Shown piece by piece: positions 9,128 through 18,197 of a stretch of DNA of 64,000 bases. Position 1 is the stretch's first letter; each line of letters opens with the position of its first letter. The DNA comes from Desulfitibacter alkalitolerans DSM 16504 (GTDB taxonomy: Bacteria; Bacillota; DSM-16504; Desulfitibacterales; Desulfitibacteraceae). The DNA is taken from assembly GCF_000620305.1 (NCBI RefSeq), contig NZ_KK211100.1, positions 866,735-930,734 of the forward strand, read 5' to 3'. The notes under the pieces are model-generated. The model saw only the letters and a list, made by a program, of their open reading frames with translations. It had not been told where the DNA came from and made no database searches. A program made the position numbers and the translations under genes.

Positions 9128-9202
9128 CTATTCTTTATAGTATTTATTCACAAAAGCTTCTGGTTCTAAAAGAAAATCATTATAACGCTCTTTAATCCTC
9201 AT
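9128..9202 (-). CDS. Possible 24-aa small protein between phnM and phnL
   Basis: Between the phnM stop (9239) and phnL, the minus strand has a GAGGAG site followed by ATG at 9202 and 24 codons (MRIKERYNDFLLEPEAFVNK, then YYKE) ending in TAG at 9128. The same frame is open back to a GTG at 9235, which would give 35 residues and nearly touch the phnM stop. The peptide is charged and has no membrane segment. It could be a real small subunit or regulator, or a leader that couples phnM to phnL translation. I do not recognise it. Confidence 0.4.
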   Translation of the reverse strand: MRIKERYNDFLLEPEAFVNKYYKE

Positions 9203-9238
9203 GGATAGTTGGCTCCTCAGATAATCTTTTTTCACTAA

Positions 9239-10429
9239 TCATACTGCTAGATTCCTCTGAGGATAATTAAGCTGGGAAACTAATTTACCATGGACAAAAG
9301 CCGCTGTGATTGTTGGAAAACCGGTTTCAATTTCCTCAATGATAATAATATTTGCTTTCTTATTATAACCAATGGAGCCATACTCCCTGTCTATACCAAC
9401 TGCTCTCGCAGGATTAATTGTTACCAATCTAAACATTTCTGCAAGATCTTTTTTAAACTTTTTATGAAGCATGAAAACAGCATGTAATAACGATGCCGGA
9501 TAATAATCACTACATAAAACGTCAATACATCCTTCATTAATAGCTTCTACTGCAGACAAATTGCCAGAATGAGAACCACCCAGCAGAACGTTAGGAGCTC
9601 CTGCTACAGTGTACATACCTCTCTGCCTTGCAGCCCTGGCAACTTCCATGGTTATGGGAAATTCAGAAATAGTTGTACCAAAGCTTTTTACCAGATCTAG
9701 CTTTTCAATGGTATCATCATCATGAGAAGCTAATGCAATATTGTGCTCTCTAGTTATTTTAGCAATCCTTATAATTGTTTCTAAATCAAGCTTTTGGGCA
9801 TTTTGACCATTGTAAATATGGTTTTCCACCTCATGGTCCTCCATATCCTGGTACCCCTTAATAATTTCTTTATAAATAGCCAGGTCTCTATACTGACCCT
9901 GGCCAGGAGTATGATCCATAAATGACAGCAGATGAATTTTATTTTCTCTAACAAACTTTAATATATATTCTACATCATCAACATTGTCTATTTCATACCG
10001 CGCGTGAAATTTATGATGTATCAAGCCACCTGCCCCATTTGTCTCTTCAATAAGATCAATTAATCTTTTCACATTTTCTGTACTTCTTATTTTCTTATTA
10101 GGGAATAGGGAATCCTTAAATAGGGATAAAGAATGATACATGGTCGTTATGCCCTGGTTGACCAATTGTTTTTCCACTTCCCTGATGGCCATTTTAAAAT
10201 CCAGAATGCTTGTTGGTCTGGGTGAAGCCATATGTTCTATATAATCAGAATGAATATCTATAAAACCTGGAGAAACATACCCCCCATTTGCATCAATAAC
10301 ATTCAAATCCTCAGGGGAAATTTCTCCCGCAGGCCTAATTAGTGCAATTATTTTATCAACAATTAATAACTCATGGTCATGCAGGATAGTATCCTCTAGA
10401 ACTATTTGCCCATTAATAATTAAATGCAT
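9239..10429 (-). CDS. phnM: Ribose 1-methylphosphonate 5-triphosphate diphosphatase PhnM
   Basis: Amidohydrolase-superfamily enzyme that removes pyrophosphate from alpha-D-ribose 1-methylphosphonate 5-triphosphate before C-P bond cleavage. Recognisable PhnM landmarks are VSPGFIDIHSDYIEH (metal His and Asp), the ASPRPTSILDF stretch, HHKFHARYEI, SFMDHTPGQGQ and LASHDDDT (metal Asp). The length of 396 is close to the family norm. The ATG at 10429 follows AGGAGGGG. It lies between phnK and phnL, a usual neighbourhood. Confidence 0.93.
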   Translation of the reverse strand: MHLIINGQIVLEDTILHDHELLIVDKIIALIRPAGEISPEDLNVIDANGGYVSPGFIDIHSDYIEHMASPRPTSILDFKMAIREVEKQLVNQGITTMYHSLSLFKDSLFPNKKIRSTENVKRLIDLIEETNGAGGLIHHKFHARYEIDNVDDVEYILKFVRENKIHLLSFMDHTPGQGQYRDLAIYKEIIKGYQDMEDHEVENHIYNGQNAQKLDLETIIRIAKITREHNIALASHDDDTIEKLDLVKSFGTTISEFPITMEVARAARQRGMYTVAGAPNVLLGGSHSGNLSAVEAINEGCIDVLCSDYYPASLLHAVFMLHKKFKKDLAEMFRLVTINPARAVGIDREYGSIGYNKKANIIIIEEIETGFPTITAAFVHGKLVSQLNYPQRNLAV

Positions 10430-10471
10430 TGTTTTCCCCTCCTAAGAGTTTCTCGTTTTGTTACTCTCTGA

Positions 10472-11317
10472 CTATAGCAGCAATGAATAAACTAGTTGTT
10501 GGGTATATGGATGTTGAGGGTCCTCCAGGATCTGATCAGTAAGACCCTGTTCAACTATTCTTCCATTTAGCATGACAATGGTTCTATCTGCCAGCATACG
10601 AATTACAGCCAAATCGTGGGAAACCACAATCATGCTAATTTTTAATTTCCTTTGGATATCCTTGATCAGGTCAAGAACATTAGCCTGAACTGAAAGATCC
10701 AAGCCTGTTGTTACTTCATCTAAAAGTAAAACAGGAGGATTATTAGATAAAGCCTTGGCAATTTGTACTCTCTGCTGCATACCACCGGAAAAATTTTTTG
10801 GCGGCTCTTTCATCCTATAATGAGAGATGTTCACATGGTCCAACAATTCCGTTGCTCTTGTATTCATAAACTCAACCCTTCTGGCGCCAGCGGCTATAAG
10901 CTTTTCAGCAATGTTACCCACAGAAGAAAAATCCATTCGCAAGCCCAAATATGGATTCTGATAGACCATTCCAAGCAGGTTATCCCTAATATATTTCTTC
11001 CGCTGAGAGCTTTGGGCAAAAACATTAACATTACAGCCTTCATAATCCAGCATAAAGGCCGCACCACTTGTGACATCCTCATCAAAATACAGGCAGCGCA
11101 TTAATGTAGATTTGCCAGAGCCTGATTCTCCCACCACACCAAGAATCTCTCCCTTGTATAGTTGAAATGTAACATCCAGACACGCATAAACAGTTTGACA
11201 CGCTGGACAGTAGTTTTTATTCAGCTTTCCCTTTTCTTTAGCACAATTCACACAGCCCATACCAAATTGTTTATTTAAATTATCTATGAGTAAAACTGGC
11301 TGTTCATTAGAATCCAT
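10472..11317 (-). CDS. phnK: C-P lyase ATPase PhnK with N-terminal Cys-pair insertion
   Basis: ABC ATPase of the oligopeptide/PhnK type: Walker A GESGSGKST, signature FSGGMQQRVQIAKAL, Walker B LLLDEVTTGLD, C-terminal DPQHPYTQQLV. In the E. coli C-P lyase core, PhnK binds the PhnJ subunits. Between the first strand and Walker A there is an insertion with two Cys pairs (CVNC ... CPAC, plus a nearby YAC), which I do not expect in E. coli PhnK and which could bind zinc or an Fe-S cluster. The ATG at 11317 has GAGGTGAGG upstream; a GTG at 11326 overlaps that site. Confidence 0.9.
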   Translation of the reverse strand: MDSNEQPVLLIDNLNKQFGMGCVNCAKEKGKLNKNYCPACQTVYACLDVTFQLYKGEILGVVGESGSGKSTLMRCLYFDEDVTSGAAFMLDYEGCNVNVFAQSSQRKKYIRDNLLGMVYQNPYLGLRMDFSSVGNIAEKLIAAGARRVEFMNTRATELLDHVNISHYRMKEPPKNFSGGMQQRVQIAKALSNNPPVLLLDEVTTGLDLSVQANVLDLIKDIQRKLKISMIVVSHDLAVIRMLADRTIVMLNGRIVEQGLTDQILEDPQHPYTQQLVYSLLL

Positions 11318-11332
11318 TTCCCTCACCTCAGC

Positions 11333-12169
11333 TTATTGGTCGTTTAACCTATGCAAACAGCTGCTTGTATCGTTACATTGATAATATTTTTCATTTTTTT
11401 CATCATCAATTATCTCATCAAGGTATACACCTGCTGCACCACACAAGTGACATGATTTATTGCCAAAATTTTCAATCTCAAAGGGATAATCATCAAAAGC
11501 CAGGGATACCACATCGGTATATGGTGGAACAGCATATATTTTTTTCTCCCTGCCGGCACCTAAAAGGATTAAGGCTTTTGAATGATGCATCTTGGGATTA
11601 TCAAAGCGGGGTATGGGGCTAGGAGCCATAACATATCGTCCATGCACCATTACTGGATGGTCTGCACCTGTGGAAAGGGTCTCGTATTTCATGATCTGTT
11701 CAAAAAGCATCAACCAAATTCCGCTGTAGTCTTTATCTGCATGCAGCCTTCTAGTGTTGTATTCACTTGGTTCCACCCACCTGAGAGGCTCAGGAATAGG
11801 AACCTGCAGGACAAGAATTTGCTCTTCAGTTAGTTCATGTTCAGGTATCCTATGACGACTTTGAATAATGGTAGCTTCTGAAGTCTTGTCTGTTATTCTT
11901 ACATCTGAGGTAAGTTGTATCAGTTTTTTAATGTTTACTGCATTTACTGATTCATCAGAGCCCTGATCTATAACCTTTACTGTGTCATCTTGACCCAGTA
12001 AAGAAAGAGTCAGCTGCAGTCCACCTGTACCCCATCCTCTAGCAATGGGCATTTCTCTTGAGGCAAAGGGTACCTGATACCCTGGTATGGCAATAGCTTT
12101 CAGGGTAGCCCTTCTTATTTCCCTTTTTGAACCTTCATCAAAAAAAGCAAAGTTATATGGATTACTCAT
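11333..12169 (-). CDS. phnJ: Carbon-phosphorus lyase PhnJ (radical SAM enzyme)
   Basis: Catalytic subunit that cleaves the C-P bond of ribose 1-methylphosphonate 5-phosphate, giving methane (or another alkane) and 5-phosphoribose 1,2-cyclic phosphate. The characteristic Cys set CX2C-X21-CX5C is intact (CHLC ... CNDTSSC): three residues ligate the 4Fe-4S cluster and one is the catalytic thiyl Cys. The N-terminal RATLKAIAIPGYQVPFASRE and GWGTGGLQ are family-typical. The ATG at 12169 has GGAGG seven bases upstream and overlaps the phnI stop by 8 nt (ATGAGTAA), which indicates translational coupling. Confidence 0.95.
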   Translation of the reverse strand: MSNPYNFAFFDEGSKREIRRATLKAIAIPGYQVPFASREMPIARGWGTGGLQLTLSLLGQDDTVKVIDQGSDESVNAVNIKKLIQLTSDVRITDKTSEATIIQSRHRIPEHELTEEQILVLQVPIPEPLRWVEPSEYNTRRLHADKDYSGIWLMLFEQIMKYETLSTGADHPVMVHGRYVMAPSPIPRFDNPKMHHSKALILLGAGREKKIYAVPPYTDVVSLAFDDYPFEIENFGNKSCHLCGAAGVYLDEIIDDEKNEKYYQCNDTSSCLHRLNDQ

Positions 12170-13274
12170 GGTTATTTCCTCCATGGGACCTTGTCTTTCT
12201 TACAGTGTCTAGTTCTGATTGAAATGTCACATAATGTGGCAGCTTTAAATGTGAAATAAAGCCAGTAGCTTCTACACAATCAATGTGCATTAAGACAAAT
12301 TCTTCGTCGTGAACTGGCGATTTAATATGAGAGTTTTCTAAGCAATTATCCAGTATGCTCATTGCTATAGCCTTGGTTTCATTTTGACCATAACAAATTC
12401 CATAACCAATACTAAATTGCAACTCTTGTTTGCCCCCTGGCTTTTCAACTATATAGGGAATTAAGGTTTCTACCTCAGTTACCTGTATTTCTCCAATATA
12501 TATAGAATCTTCAGGTTCATTACTTCCTGAAAAGGGATAATCAATATAAACTGAAAGATGACCTACCCTTAATTCTCCTACTGTAGGATGGACAGCACCG
12601 TAGCCTCTAATGGCTGCGTAGCCCAAAGCTGTTACGGCTCCAGTTTCACCACGAGTTAGGGTTTGCAATCTTTCGCATCTAGTTGTGGGAAATTCTATAG
12701 ATGTTCTAGTTACATCCCTGGGCTCTGTATCATTGATACTTGCTCTAGCTACAATCCCTTCATTACGCAAAAACTCTATAACCTTGGGAATCCTGGTATT
12801 GAACTCACCATCACTAATTATTAGGTTTTTATCATATTCCCGAAGCCATTGTTCCAAGTCTGCCATTTCTTCATCATAAAGCCCAAAATCTAACAAACGA
12901 TGAGTATAATCTACCGAGGCCCCCAGGATTTGACCGCCTGGAATATCTTTGAATGCTGCAGAAATACGCCTTTCTATCCGCATATCACCAGGTTCAGCAG
13001 CCCTGGAGTAATGCATTCTGGGAAGTGTAGAGCGATATGCTCTAATAAGAAAAGCAGCTTCCTCGGGATTGCCTTCAGATTGTTTAATAGCCAGAGCAGC
13101 CAGGTCTTTAGAGTACAAGCTGCCCTCAGACATGATTTTGTCTATTAAACCACGCATGGTATTTTTTATAGTATCTACTTCAATTATTCTTTTCCCCTTT
13201 ATCCTTTTATAACAAAGCCTTTTAATTGACTCCTCTATGGCTGCCGTGCCACCTTTTACAGCTATATACCCCAT
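12162..13274 (-). CDS. phnI: Phosphonate C-P lyase core subunit PhnI
   Basis: PhnI carries the nucleosidase activity of the complex, displacing adenine from ATP with methylphosphonate. The sequence begins MGYIAVKGGTAAIEES, typical for PhnI, and contains YTHRLLDFG, AALGYAAIRGYG-like (TALGYAAIRGYGAVHP) and IGYGICYGQNETKAIAM. I chose the ATG at 13274, eight bases after GAGGT, rather than an upstream ATG at 13304. The length of 370 aa matches the family. Its 3' end overlaps phnJ. Confidence 0.95.
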   Translation of the reverse strand: MGYIAVKGGTAAIEESIKRLCYKRIKGKRIIEVDTIKNTMRGLIDKIMSEGSLYSKDLAALAIKQSEGNPEEAAFLIRAYRSTLPRMHYSRAAEPGDMRIERRISAAFKDIPGGQILGASVDYTHRLLDFGLYDEEMADLEQWLREYDKNLIISDGEFNTRIPKVIEFLRNEGIVARASINDTEPRDVTRTSIEFPTTRCERLQTLTRGETGAVTALGYAAIRGYGAVHPTVGELRVGHLSVYIDYPFSGSNEPEDSIYIGEIQVTEVETLIPYIVEKPGGKQELQFSIGYGICYGQNETKAIAMSILDNCLENSHIKSPVHDEEFVLMHIDCVEATGFISHLKLPHYVTFQSELDTVRKTRSHGGNNHE

Positions 13275-13324
13275 TTTAACTACCTCTTTCCAAAGATTAT
13301 GCACCTTTAAAGTTGTTAATATTA

Positions 13325-13915
13325 TTATGCGTCATTGACAACTGTAGTTCTTGGCAGTGCTAGTAGATTGTGATGCTCGTCAAAAAAGAAAATATCTATG
13401 CCCAGGGGATATTCACTATTTTTTTCTTTCCTTAAATCTTTCCAATTTTTTGCATTAAGATAAAGACCAACAAATTTTTCTTCCCTTATTCCAGGTCCAC
13501 TGAGAACGTACATTTTCTCGCTGCTGATTTCCCTGGTTTCAACTATAAGAGTAGCTGAAACATGGGGATTTATTAAAGTTCCAGATTTACATCCTTTTAT
13601 TATTTCTGTAAGCTGGTTTTTTTCATTATCCTGCATTACAAATATATAGTCGGCGTCTTCAACAGGTGCAGTTCTTGAATAGGTTAATTGGGAAATGTAT
13701 TTAGAAAGGGTTGACCCGTGTCTGCCGGAAATATGAAAGCTCACCTCCGTATCCAAAAGCATTAAGGCCAAGACCACAACTGAATTATTACATGGTAGCG
13801 GGAGACTAAGAGTATCACTAACATCCTTCAGGGAGTTGATAGTGCCCGGTTTAGAGATGCAAGCAATTAATTTTCTGTATGCTCTTTGTATATGGTGTAC
13901 CTGGTCAAATTCCAT
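13325..13915 (-). CDS. phnH: Phosphonate C-P lyase core subunit PhnH
   Basis: Small non-catalytic or structural subunit of the PhnGHIJ core. Family features: HIQRAYRKLIACISKPGTI near the start, then the PLPCNNSVVVLALMLLDTEVSF stretch, and the C-terminal GIDIFFFDEHHNLLALPRTT. The length of 196 aa is normal. The ATG at 13915 follows AAGGAGTG. It is 15 bp after phnG and about 50 bp before phnI. Confidence 0.92.
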   Translation of the reverse strand: MEFDQVHHIQRAYRKLIACISKPGTINSLKDVSDTLSLPLPCNNSVVVLALMLLDTEVSFHISGRHGSTLSKYISQLTYSRTAPVEDADYIFVMQDNEKNQLTEIIKGCKSGTLINPHVSATLIVETREISSEKMYVLSGPGIREEKFVGLYLNAKNWKDLRKEKNSEYPLGIDIFFFDEHHNLLALPRTTVVNDA

Positions 13916-13929
13916 AATATTGACACTCC

Positions 13930-14352
13930 TTACACATCCATGGTTGTAAAATCGACTTTTGTCTTTAACACATCTGCCATTTCTTTTGCTTCCCTGTTCC
14001 TAATCCTTTCTTCTTCAGCAAATAGAATTGCTTTCCAGGTACTTGTTTCAAGAAGACAGGCATTATATGCTGCATCAATTACAGCCAAGTTATAGGCCAT
14101 TTCAGGATTGTCATCATGGATAATTCCAACTCCCAGTTTATCATCAATCTGGACCTTACACTCGGTAACCAGCATTTCCCCTAGATAAAAAACACTATTT
14201 TGAGCTCCTTCACGAACTTTTATCATAACTAGACCCCTGCTGGGCTTTTGGATTGTTCTAACATTATATTTTGAAATTATCTCCTGGGCCAATGACCCGG
14301 CTATCTGCCAATTCCCCTTAACAAGTATGGTAGTTCTATTTTTCCTGTTCAT
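13930..14352 (-). CDS. phnG: Phosphonate C-P lyase core subunit PhnG
   Basis: PhnG (140 aa, normal) forms the C-P lyase core with PhnH, PhnI and PhnJ. Typical features are QKPSRGLVMIKVREGAQNSVFYLGE, TECKVQIDDKLGVG and NLAVIDAAYNA. The start is not fully settled: the ATG at 14352 lies 21 bases from the nearest good ribosome site (GGAGG), farther than usual, with no alternative ATG, GTG or TTG between them in frame. Confidence 0.92.
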   Translation of the reverse strand: MNRKNRTTILVKGNWQIAGSLAQEIISKYNVRTIQKPSRGLVMIKVREGAQNSVFYLGEMLVTECKVQIDDKLGVGIIHDDNPEMAYNLAVIDAAYNACLLETSTWKAILFAEEERIRNREAKEMADVLKTKVDFTTMDV

Positions 14353-14388
14353 AATATTGTTGATACTGAAACACCTCCGTTATACCTG

Positions 14389-15252
14389 TTATATACTTTC
14401 TTTAAGCCTCTGTTTCATTCTTGTAGATATAGCTTCCAGGACAAAAGCAGTTATTAAGACAAAGTAAGTAATCATTCCTACCTCTCTCAAATCAAAGTAG
14501 TGACCGCTGGCCATGAACAACTCAAAACCTAATCCGCCTGCACCGGCAACTGCACCCATGGCAACTGCCACAGCAAAATTTATTTCAAACCTCATAAAGG
14601 TCCAGGACAGCATGTAAGTTATAGAAGATGGAATTACAGCTTGGAAGACAATTTGCCACCAGTTTGCACCGCTAGCCTTTAATGCTTCAATAACTCCATG
14701 GTCAATTTCTTCAAAAGACTCTGAGTATGCCTTGACTAAATAACCAACTGAATGAAAGGTCATGCCTATTACTGCTGCAACACTGCCTAAACCAGCTGCC
14801 ACGGCAAAGATCAAAACCCATAAAACTGTTGGCACAGCTCGAATGATAGCCACGAAGTTTTTAATAATATGGGAGACTTTTCTAGAAGATAAGTTTTCTG
14901 CAGAAAAGAGCCCAAGAAACACTGAAATTGCTGCTCCAATAATAGTTGTTAAAAAAGCCAGGCCTAAAGTAACTGCAAGCTGATAAAACGCCTCACCCAG
15001 TGTAAAATACTTAAGATGGGGTTCAAAAAACATAATTCGCAAATTATAAAAAGTTTGAGCTAGTGCTTCAACAATGTTAATATTTTTATAGTCAAATGTC
15101 ATAAATCCATAAGTAGTTAAGACCGCCAGGCTTATCAGGGTTGCATTCATTATCAAGCTAACTTTATTAAAGGGTTTGATGTTTATTTTTTTGGTAGTAT
15201 TATAATACTTGTATTTTGAGCCGGTTCCTTTAAGTACTTGTTCCATACTCAT
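14389..15252 (-). CDS. phnE: Phosphonate ABC transporter permease PhnE (first copy)
   Basis: Membrane subunit of the phosphonate importer. It has about six membrane helices; the cytoplasmic EAA-like loop that docks to PhnC is ALKASGANWWQIVFQAVIPSS. The N-terminal 30 residues (KYYNTTKKINIKPFNK) are extra cytoplasmic sequence. Its ATG overlaps the stop of the second permease gene by one base (TAATG). Two adjacent phnE genes are common in Gram-positive phn clusters and probably form a heterodimer. Confidence 0.9.
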   Translation of the reverse strand: MSMEQVLKGTGSKYKYYNTTKKINIKPFNKVSLIMNATLISLAVLTTYGFMTFDYKNINIVEALAQTFYNLRIMFFEPHLKYFTLGEAFYQLAVTLGLAFLTTIIGAAISVFLGLFSAENLSSRKVSHIIKNFVAIIRAVPTVLWVLIFAVAAGLGSVAAVIGMTFHSVGYLVKAYSESFEEIDHGVIEALKASGANWWQIVFQAVIPSSITYMLSWTFMRFEINFAVAVAMGAVAGAGGLGFELFMASGHYFDLREVGMITYFVLITAFVLEAISTRMKQRLKESI

Positions 15253-16046
15253 TACAAGATCACCCTCCTTACATAATTGGATATGGATTCAATAATTAAA
15301 ATAGCTATGACAACTACAATTACCACCAGGCTTGCTGCACTGTAATTCATGGTCTTATAAAAAATACCAAAGCTAAATCCTATCCCTGTTCCAGTTAGCA
15401 TGCCTATTAAAGTAGCACTTCTGATATTTGTTTCAATCATATAGAGTATCCAGCTAAGCATTTGTGGAAGAGACGAGGGTATTACAGCATGGGATACAAT
15501 ATGAAAGTAATCTGCTCCAGTAGCCTGCAGTGCTTCCACAGATGAACCGCTAACTTCATCAATTGTTTCTGTAAAAGTTCTGCATAAAAACCCAAAGGTA
15601 ACAAAAAATAATGCAAAATATCCGGTCAAAGCACTTTGTCCAAAGGAAAAGAGCAAGATCATGGCCCATACTGCATCAGGTATGTTACGGGATACAGATG
15701 CAACGCCCCTGCTTATCAGGCTGAAGAAATTATTAACTTTTGTGATATTAGAGCCCAGCAAAGAAAATGCAAGGGCAGCCACAGCAGCAAAGGTTGTTGA
15801 AGCTACAGCCAATAAAATTGTTTCTCTTAACTTTATTAAGATATCTGGAAGCCTCTTCATTGCTTCAGCATCGGGATAAAAGTTAGTAACAGACCAGATA
15901 ACTGCTTTAAAAAAGCTGGCAAATCCCCTGGTAACATCAAAATTTGTAACAATAATAGAACCAATAGTAAAAGCTGCAAGAACAGAGAAAAAGATTATTT
16001 TATTCCAGCGCCTCTTAACAAAAATATCTTTAATTTCTTTATCCAT
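15252..16046 (-). CDS. phnE: Phosphonate ABC transporter permease PhnE (second copy)
   Basis: A second, clearly diverged PhnE-type permease of 264 aa, with about six membrane helices and the docking loop ALQATGADYFHIVSHAVIPSS. It starts from an ATG with AGGAGGTAGTC upstream that lies inside the 3' end of phnC (8-bp overlap). Together with the following permease and PhnC it would form the translocator for phosphonates captured by PhnD. Confidence 0.9.
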   Translation of the reverse strand: MDKEIKDIFVKRRWNKIIFFSVLAAFTIGSIIVTNFDVTRGFASFFKAVIWSVTNFYPDAEAMKRLPDILIKLRETILLAVASTTFAAVAALAFSLLGSNITKVNNFFSLISRGVASVSRNIPDAVWAMILLFSFGQSALTGYFALFFVTFGFLCRTFTETIDEVSGSSVEALQATGADYFHIVSHAVIPSSLPQMLSWILYMIETNIRSATLIGMLTGTGIGFSFGIFYKTMNYSAASLVVIVVVIAILIIESISNYVRRVIL

Positions 16047-16821
16047 GACTACCTCCTACATCAAAAATCAGATCACCTGCTTCTGACCCATAAATATCGT
16101 GGATTTGTTCGTTTGTAATATTTGCTGGCAGACCATCATAGACAATATTTCCCTTTTTTATGCCAATAACACGATCAGAATAAGCCAAAGCCACATTAAC
16201 CTGATGTAAGTTTACAAGACAGGTTATGCCCATTTCTTTATTAATCTTACGAAGATAATCCATGATAATTTTTGCAGCATTTGGGTCTAAAGAAGCTATG
16301 GGTTCGTCACATAGAAGTATTCTTGGATTTTGGATTAGAGCCCTGGCTATTCCCACTCTCTGTTTCTGGCCACCGCTTAATTGGTCGCACCTTTTATAAA
16401 CCTGTTCTTCCAATCCCAACAGATGAATAATATTCATAGCCCATGTTTTTTCTTCTTCAGTATAATTACCAATAATTCCACTAATAGTTGACTTGTATCC
16501 CAGTCGACCGTGCAGCACATTTTCTATAACACTTAGCCTGTTTACCAGATTATAGTGTTGAAATATCATGCCAATTCTTGTTCTTAAATTCCGTAATTCT
16601 TTCTTATTTAATTTGGATATGTTAATACCGTCAACCAGGATTTCTCCACTACTGGCTTCAATCATTCTATTTATACATCGAAGGAGAGTTGACTTCCCTG
16701 CTCCTGATGGGCCAATTATGGATATAAACTCTCCTTCTAGTACTGAGAAGTTAATGTCAGTCAGGGCTATAGTTCCAGTATCATATTTCTTGGTAAGACT
16801 TTTTACTGCTAGCAGCGTCAT
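16039..16821 (-). CDS. phnC: Phosphonate ABC transporter ATPase PhnC
   Basis: ATPase subunit of the phosphonate importer: Walker A GPSGAGKST, PhnC-typical LRCINRMIEASSGEILVDG, GMIFQHYNLVNRLSVIENVLHGRLG, signature LSGGQKQRVGIARAL, Walker B LLCDEPIASLDP, then VNLHQVNVALAYSDRVIGIKKG. The length of 260 aa is normal. The ATG at 16821 follows AAGGAG. It is 28 bp after phnD. Confidence 0.95.
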   Translation of the reverse strand: MTLLAVKSLTKKYDTGTIALTDINFSVLEGEFISIIGPSGAGKSTLLRCINRMIEASSGEILVDGINISKLNKKELRNLRTRIGMIFQHYNLVNRLSVIENVLHGRLGYKSTISGIIGNYTEEEKTWAMNIIHLLGLEEQVYKRCDQLSGGQKQRVGIARALIQNPRILLCDEPIASLDPNAAKIIMDYLRKINKEMGITCLVNLHQVNVALAYSDRVIGIKKGNIVYDGLPANITNEQIHDIYGSEAGDLIFDVGGSHG

Positions 16822-16848
16822 TATTAACTCCTTTTTTATATATAAACT

Positions 16849-17883
16849 TTATTTGGACAATTCTCTAATTGGATTAAACCAGGAGTCTTCTACTAAAAGA
16901 AAGCGTTCCCCTTGCTTCCATAAACCTTTAAACTGAGAATCTTTGGGCACAAAAATCTTTTCATTTTTTGTAGTCTCCTCATTAGTAAGGGCATCTAGAA
17001 TAGCCTTTATCTGCTCCTGGCTAACTACCTCGGTGTTTACGGCAAATGGAGCATTTAATACTGGTGTAGAATCAATTACAACAAATTCCTGGCCCCTTAG
17101 ATTAGTAAATGGATCAACAGCATCCTGGCTTATCTTATAAGTAGCACCCGGCCTATTATGTTCTCCTGCAACAATTTCTACATAGTTGCCAACACAAACA
17201 TCGCAAAAGGACGCTACATCTGCTTTATTGGTAAGCAGGTTTACAGCAGCACCCTGGTGGGAACCACCATATAATACCTCGTTAAACAGTTTTCCTTGCC
17301 CACCTTCAAGCAAATCCTCCTGAGTTAGACTTTTCCATTCACTCTTCTTGGAGAAATAATTTGTTATCCCAGCAGCTGGTACTCTAAACCCAGATGTGGA
17401 ATTGGTTGATACAAAGGAAAATCTTTTGCCTGCAATGCTGTCTATGGAATAGCCCTGTCCAGCTTTATACATTCCCTCATTTTCCTTTTTCACAGCAAGC
17501 CATGAGTAATATACTGCATCATCAAGGGTTCCTGATGCCCCACTGTTTACAACTAGGGGAAGCACCTTGCTGTTTCTTTTATTTGCTTCGATATAACCCG
17601 CAGCTCCCATAAATGCTAGATGGGCATTTCCATTAGCTATTGATTCAATGGCAATAACATAGTCTGTTGTCAGTTTATGTTCAATCTTTCTGCCTGTTGC
17701 TTTTTCAATTACACTGCCAATTTCATCTCTTGCTCCTTTTAAATCTTCTCCTGACTCGTTTGGATACCATACCATAACTAGTGGACCATCTTCTTTTACA
17801 GTTCCTCCAGCAGTTGTACATCCAGCAGCAAATAATGTGCCAATTAGCATAAATGTCATAATCAATAAAAAAACTTTTTTCAT
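16849..17883 (-). CDS. phnD: Phosphonate-binding lipoprotein PhnD
   Basis: Extracellular solute-binding protein for alkylphosphonates and first gene of the operon. The lipobox is TLFAAGC (Cys22), so it is membrane-anchored. Family signatures include VMVWYPNESGED near the N-terminus, HLAFMGAAGYIEA and VSTNSTSGFRVPAAG (ligand-binding Ser/Thr region), and a PhnD-type C-terminus. The ATG at 17883 follows AAAGGGG. The promoter must lie in the 314-bp gap shared with the divergent response regulator. Confidence 0.93.
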   Translation of the reverse strand: MKKVFLLIMTFMLIGTLFAAGCTTAGGTVKEDGPLVMVWYPNESGEDLKGARDEIGSVIEKATGRKIEHKLTTDYVIAIESIANGNAHLAFMGAAGYIEANKRNSKVLPLVVNSGASGTLDDAVYYSWLAVKKENEGMYKAGQGYSIDSIAGKRFSFVSTNSTSGFRVPAAGITNYFSKKSEWKSLTQEDLLEGGQGKLFNEVLYGGSHQGAAVNLLTNKADVASFCDVCVGNYVEIVAGEHNRPGATYKISQDAVDPFTNLRGQEFVVIDSTPVLNAPFAVNTEVVSQEQIKAILDALTNEETTKNEKIFVPKDSQFKGLWKQGERFLLVEDSWFNPIRELSK

Positions 17884-17929
17884 TGTTTTACCCCTTTCTA
17901 ATTAAAAGTTTGTGTTCTCTCTTCTTTAG

Positions 17930-17957
17930 CTTGCTTATAACTTGCTTGACTTCGCTT
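17930..17957. promoter_or_regulatory. CTTGCTT direct repeats upstream of phnD
   Basis: CTTGCTT occurs at 17930 and 17941, exactly 11 bp apart, followed by a weaker TCGCTT at 17952. Direct repeats at one helical turn are the usual form of OmpR/PhoP-type response-regulator sites, and such a regulator is encoded just across the intergenic region. No clear PhoP box (TTAACA series) is seen. Confidence 0.3.
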
Positions 17958-18007
17958 GTTTACAATTGTCCTTATCTACAGCTAAATTTTATTATAGATA
18001 AATTAAT

Positions 18008-18055
18008 AATTGATTAATTTCATTTTAATATTTGTAAAGAATTAATTAATCAATT
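18008..18055. promoter_or_regulatory. AT-rich dyad in the phnD/response-regulator gap
   Basis: Bases 18008-18019 (AATTGATTAATT) and 18044-18055 are inverted copies 24 bp apart. The element lies near the middle of the divergent 314-bp gap and could be an operator serving both promoters; no dedicated -35/-10 pair is convincing by eye. The rest of the gap shows no gene. Confidence 0.35.
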
Positions 18056-18197
18056 CTTTGCTTAAGCTTTTGAGGATTTACAAGGAAAATGGCATTTTTT
18101 GTTGAATTTGTTTAAAGCACTACTGTATTTCTAAATCCGCGCATGCTGTGAACTGGCCTATATTTACGTATTATTACATTGAAGGGGTGTCTACATC

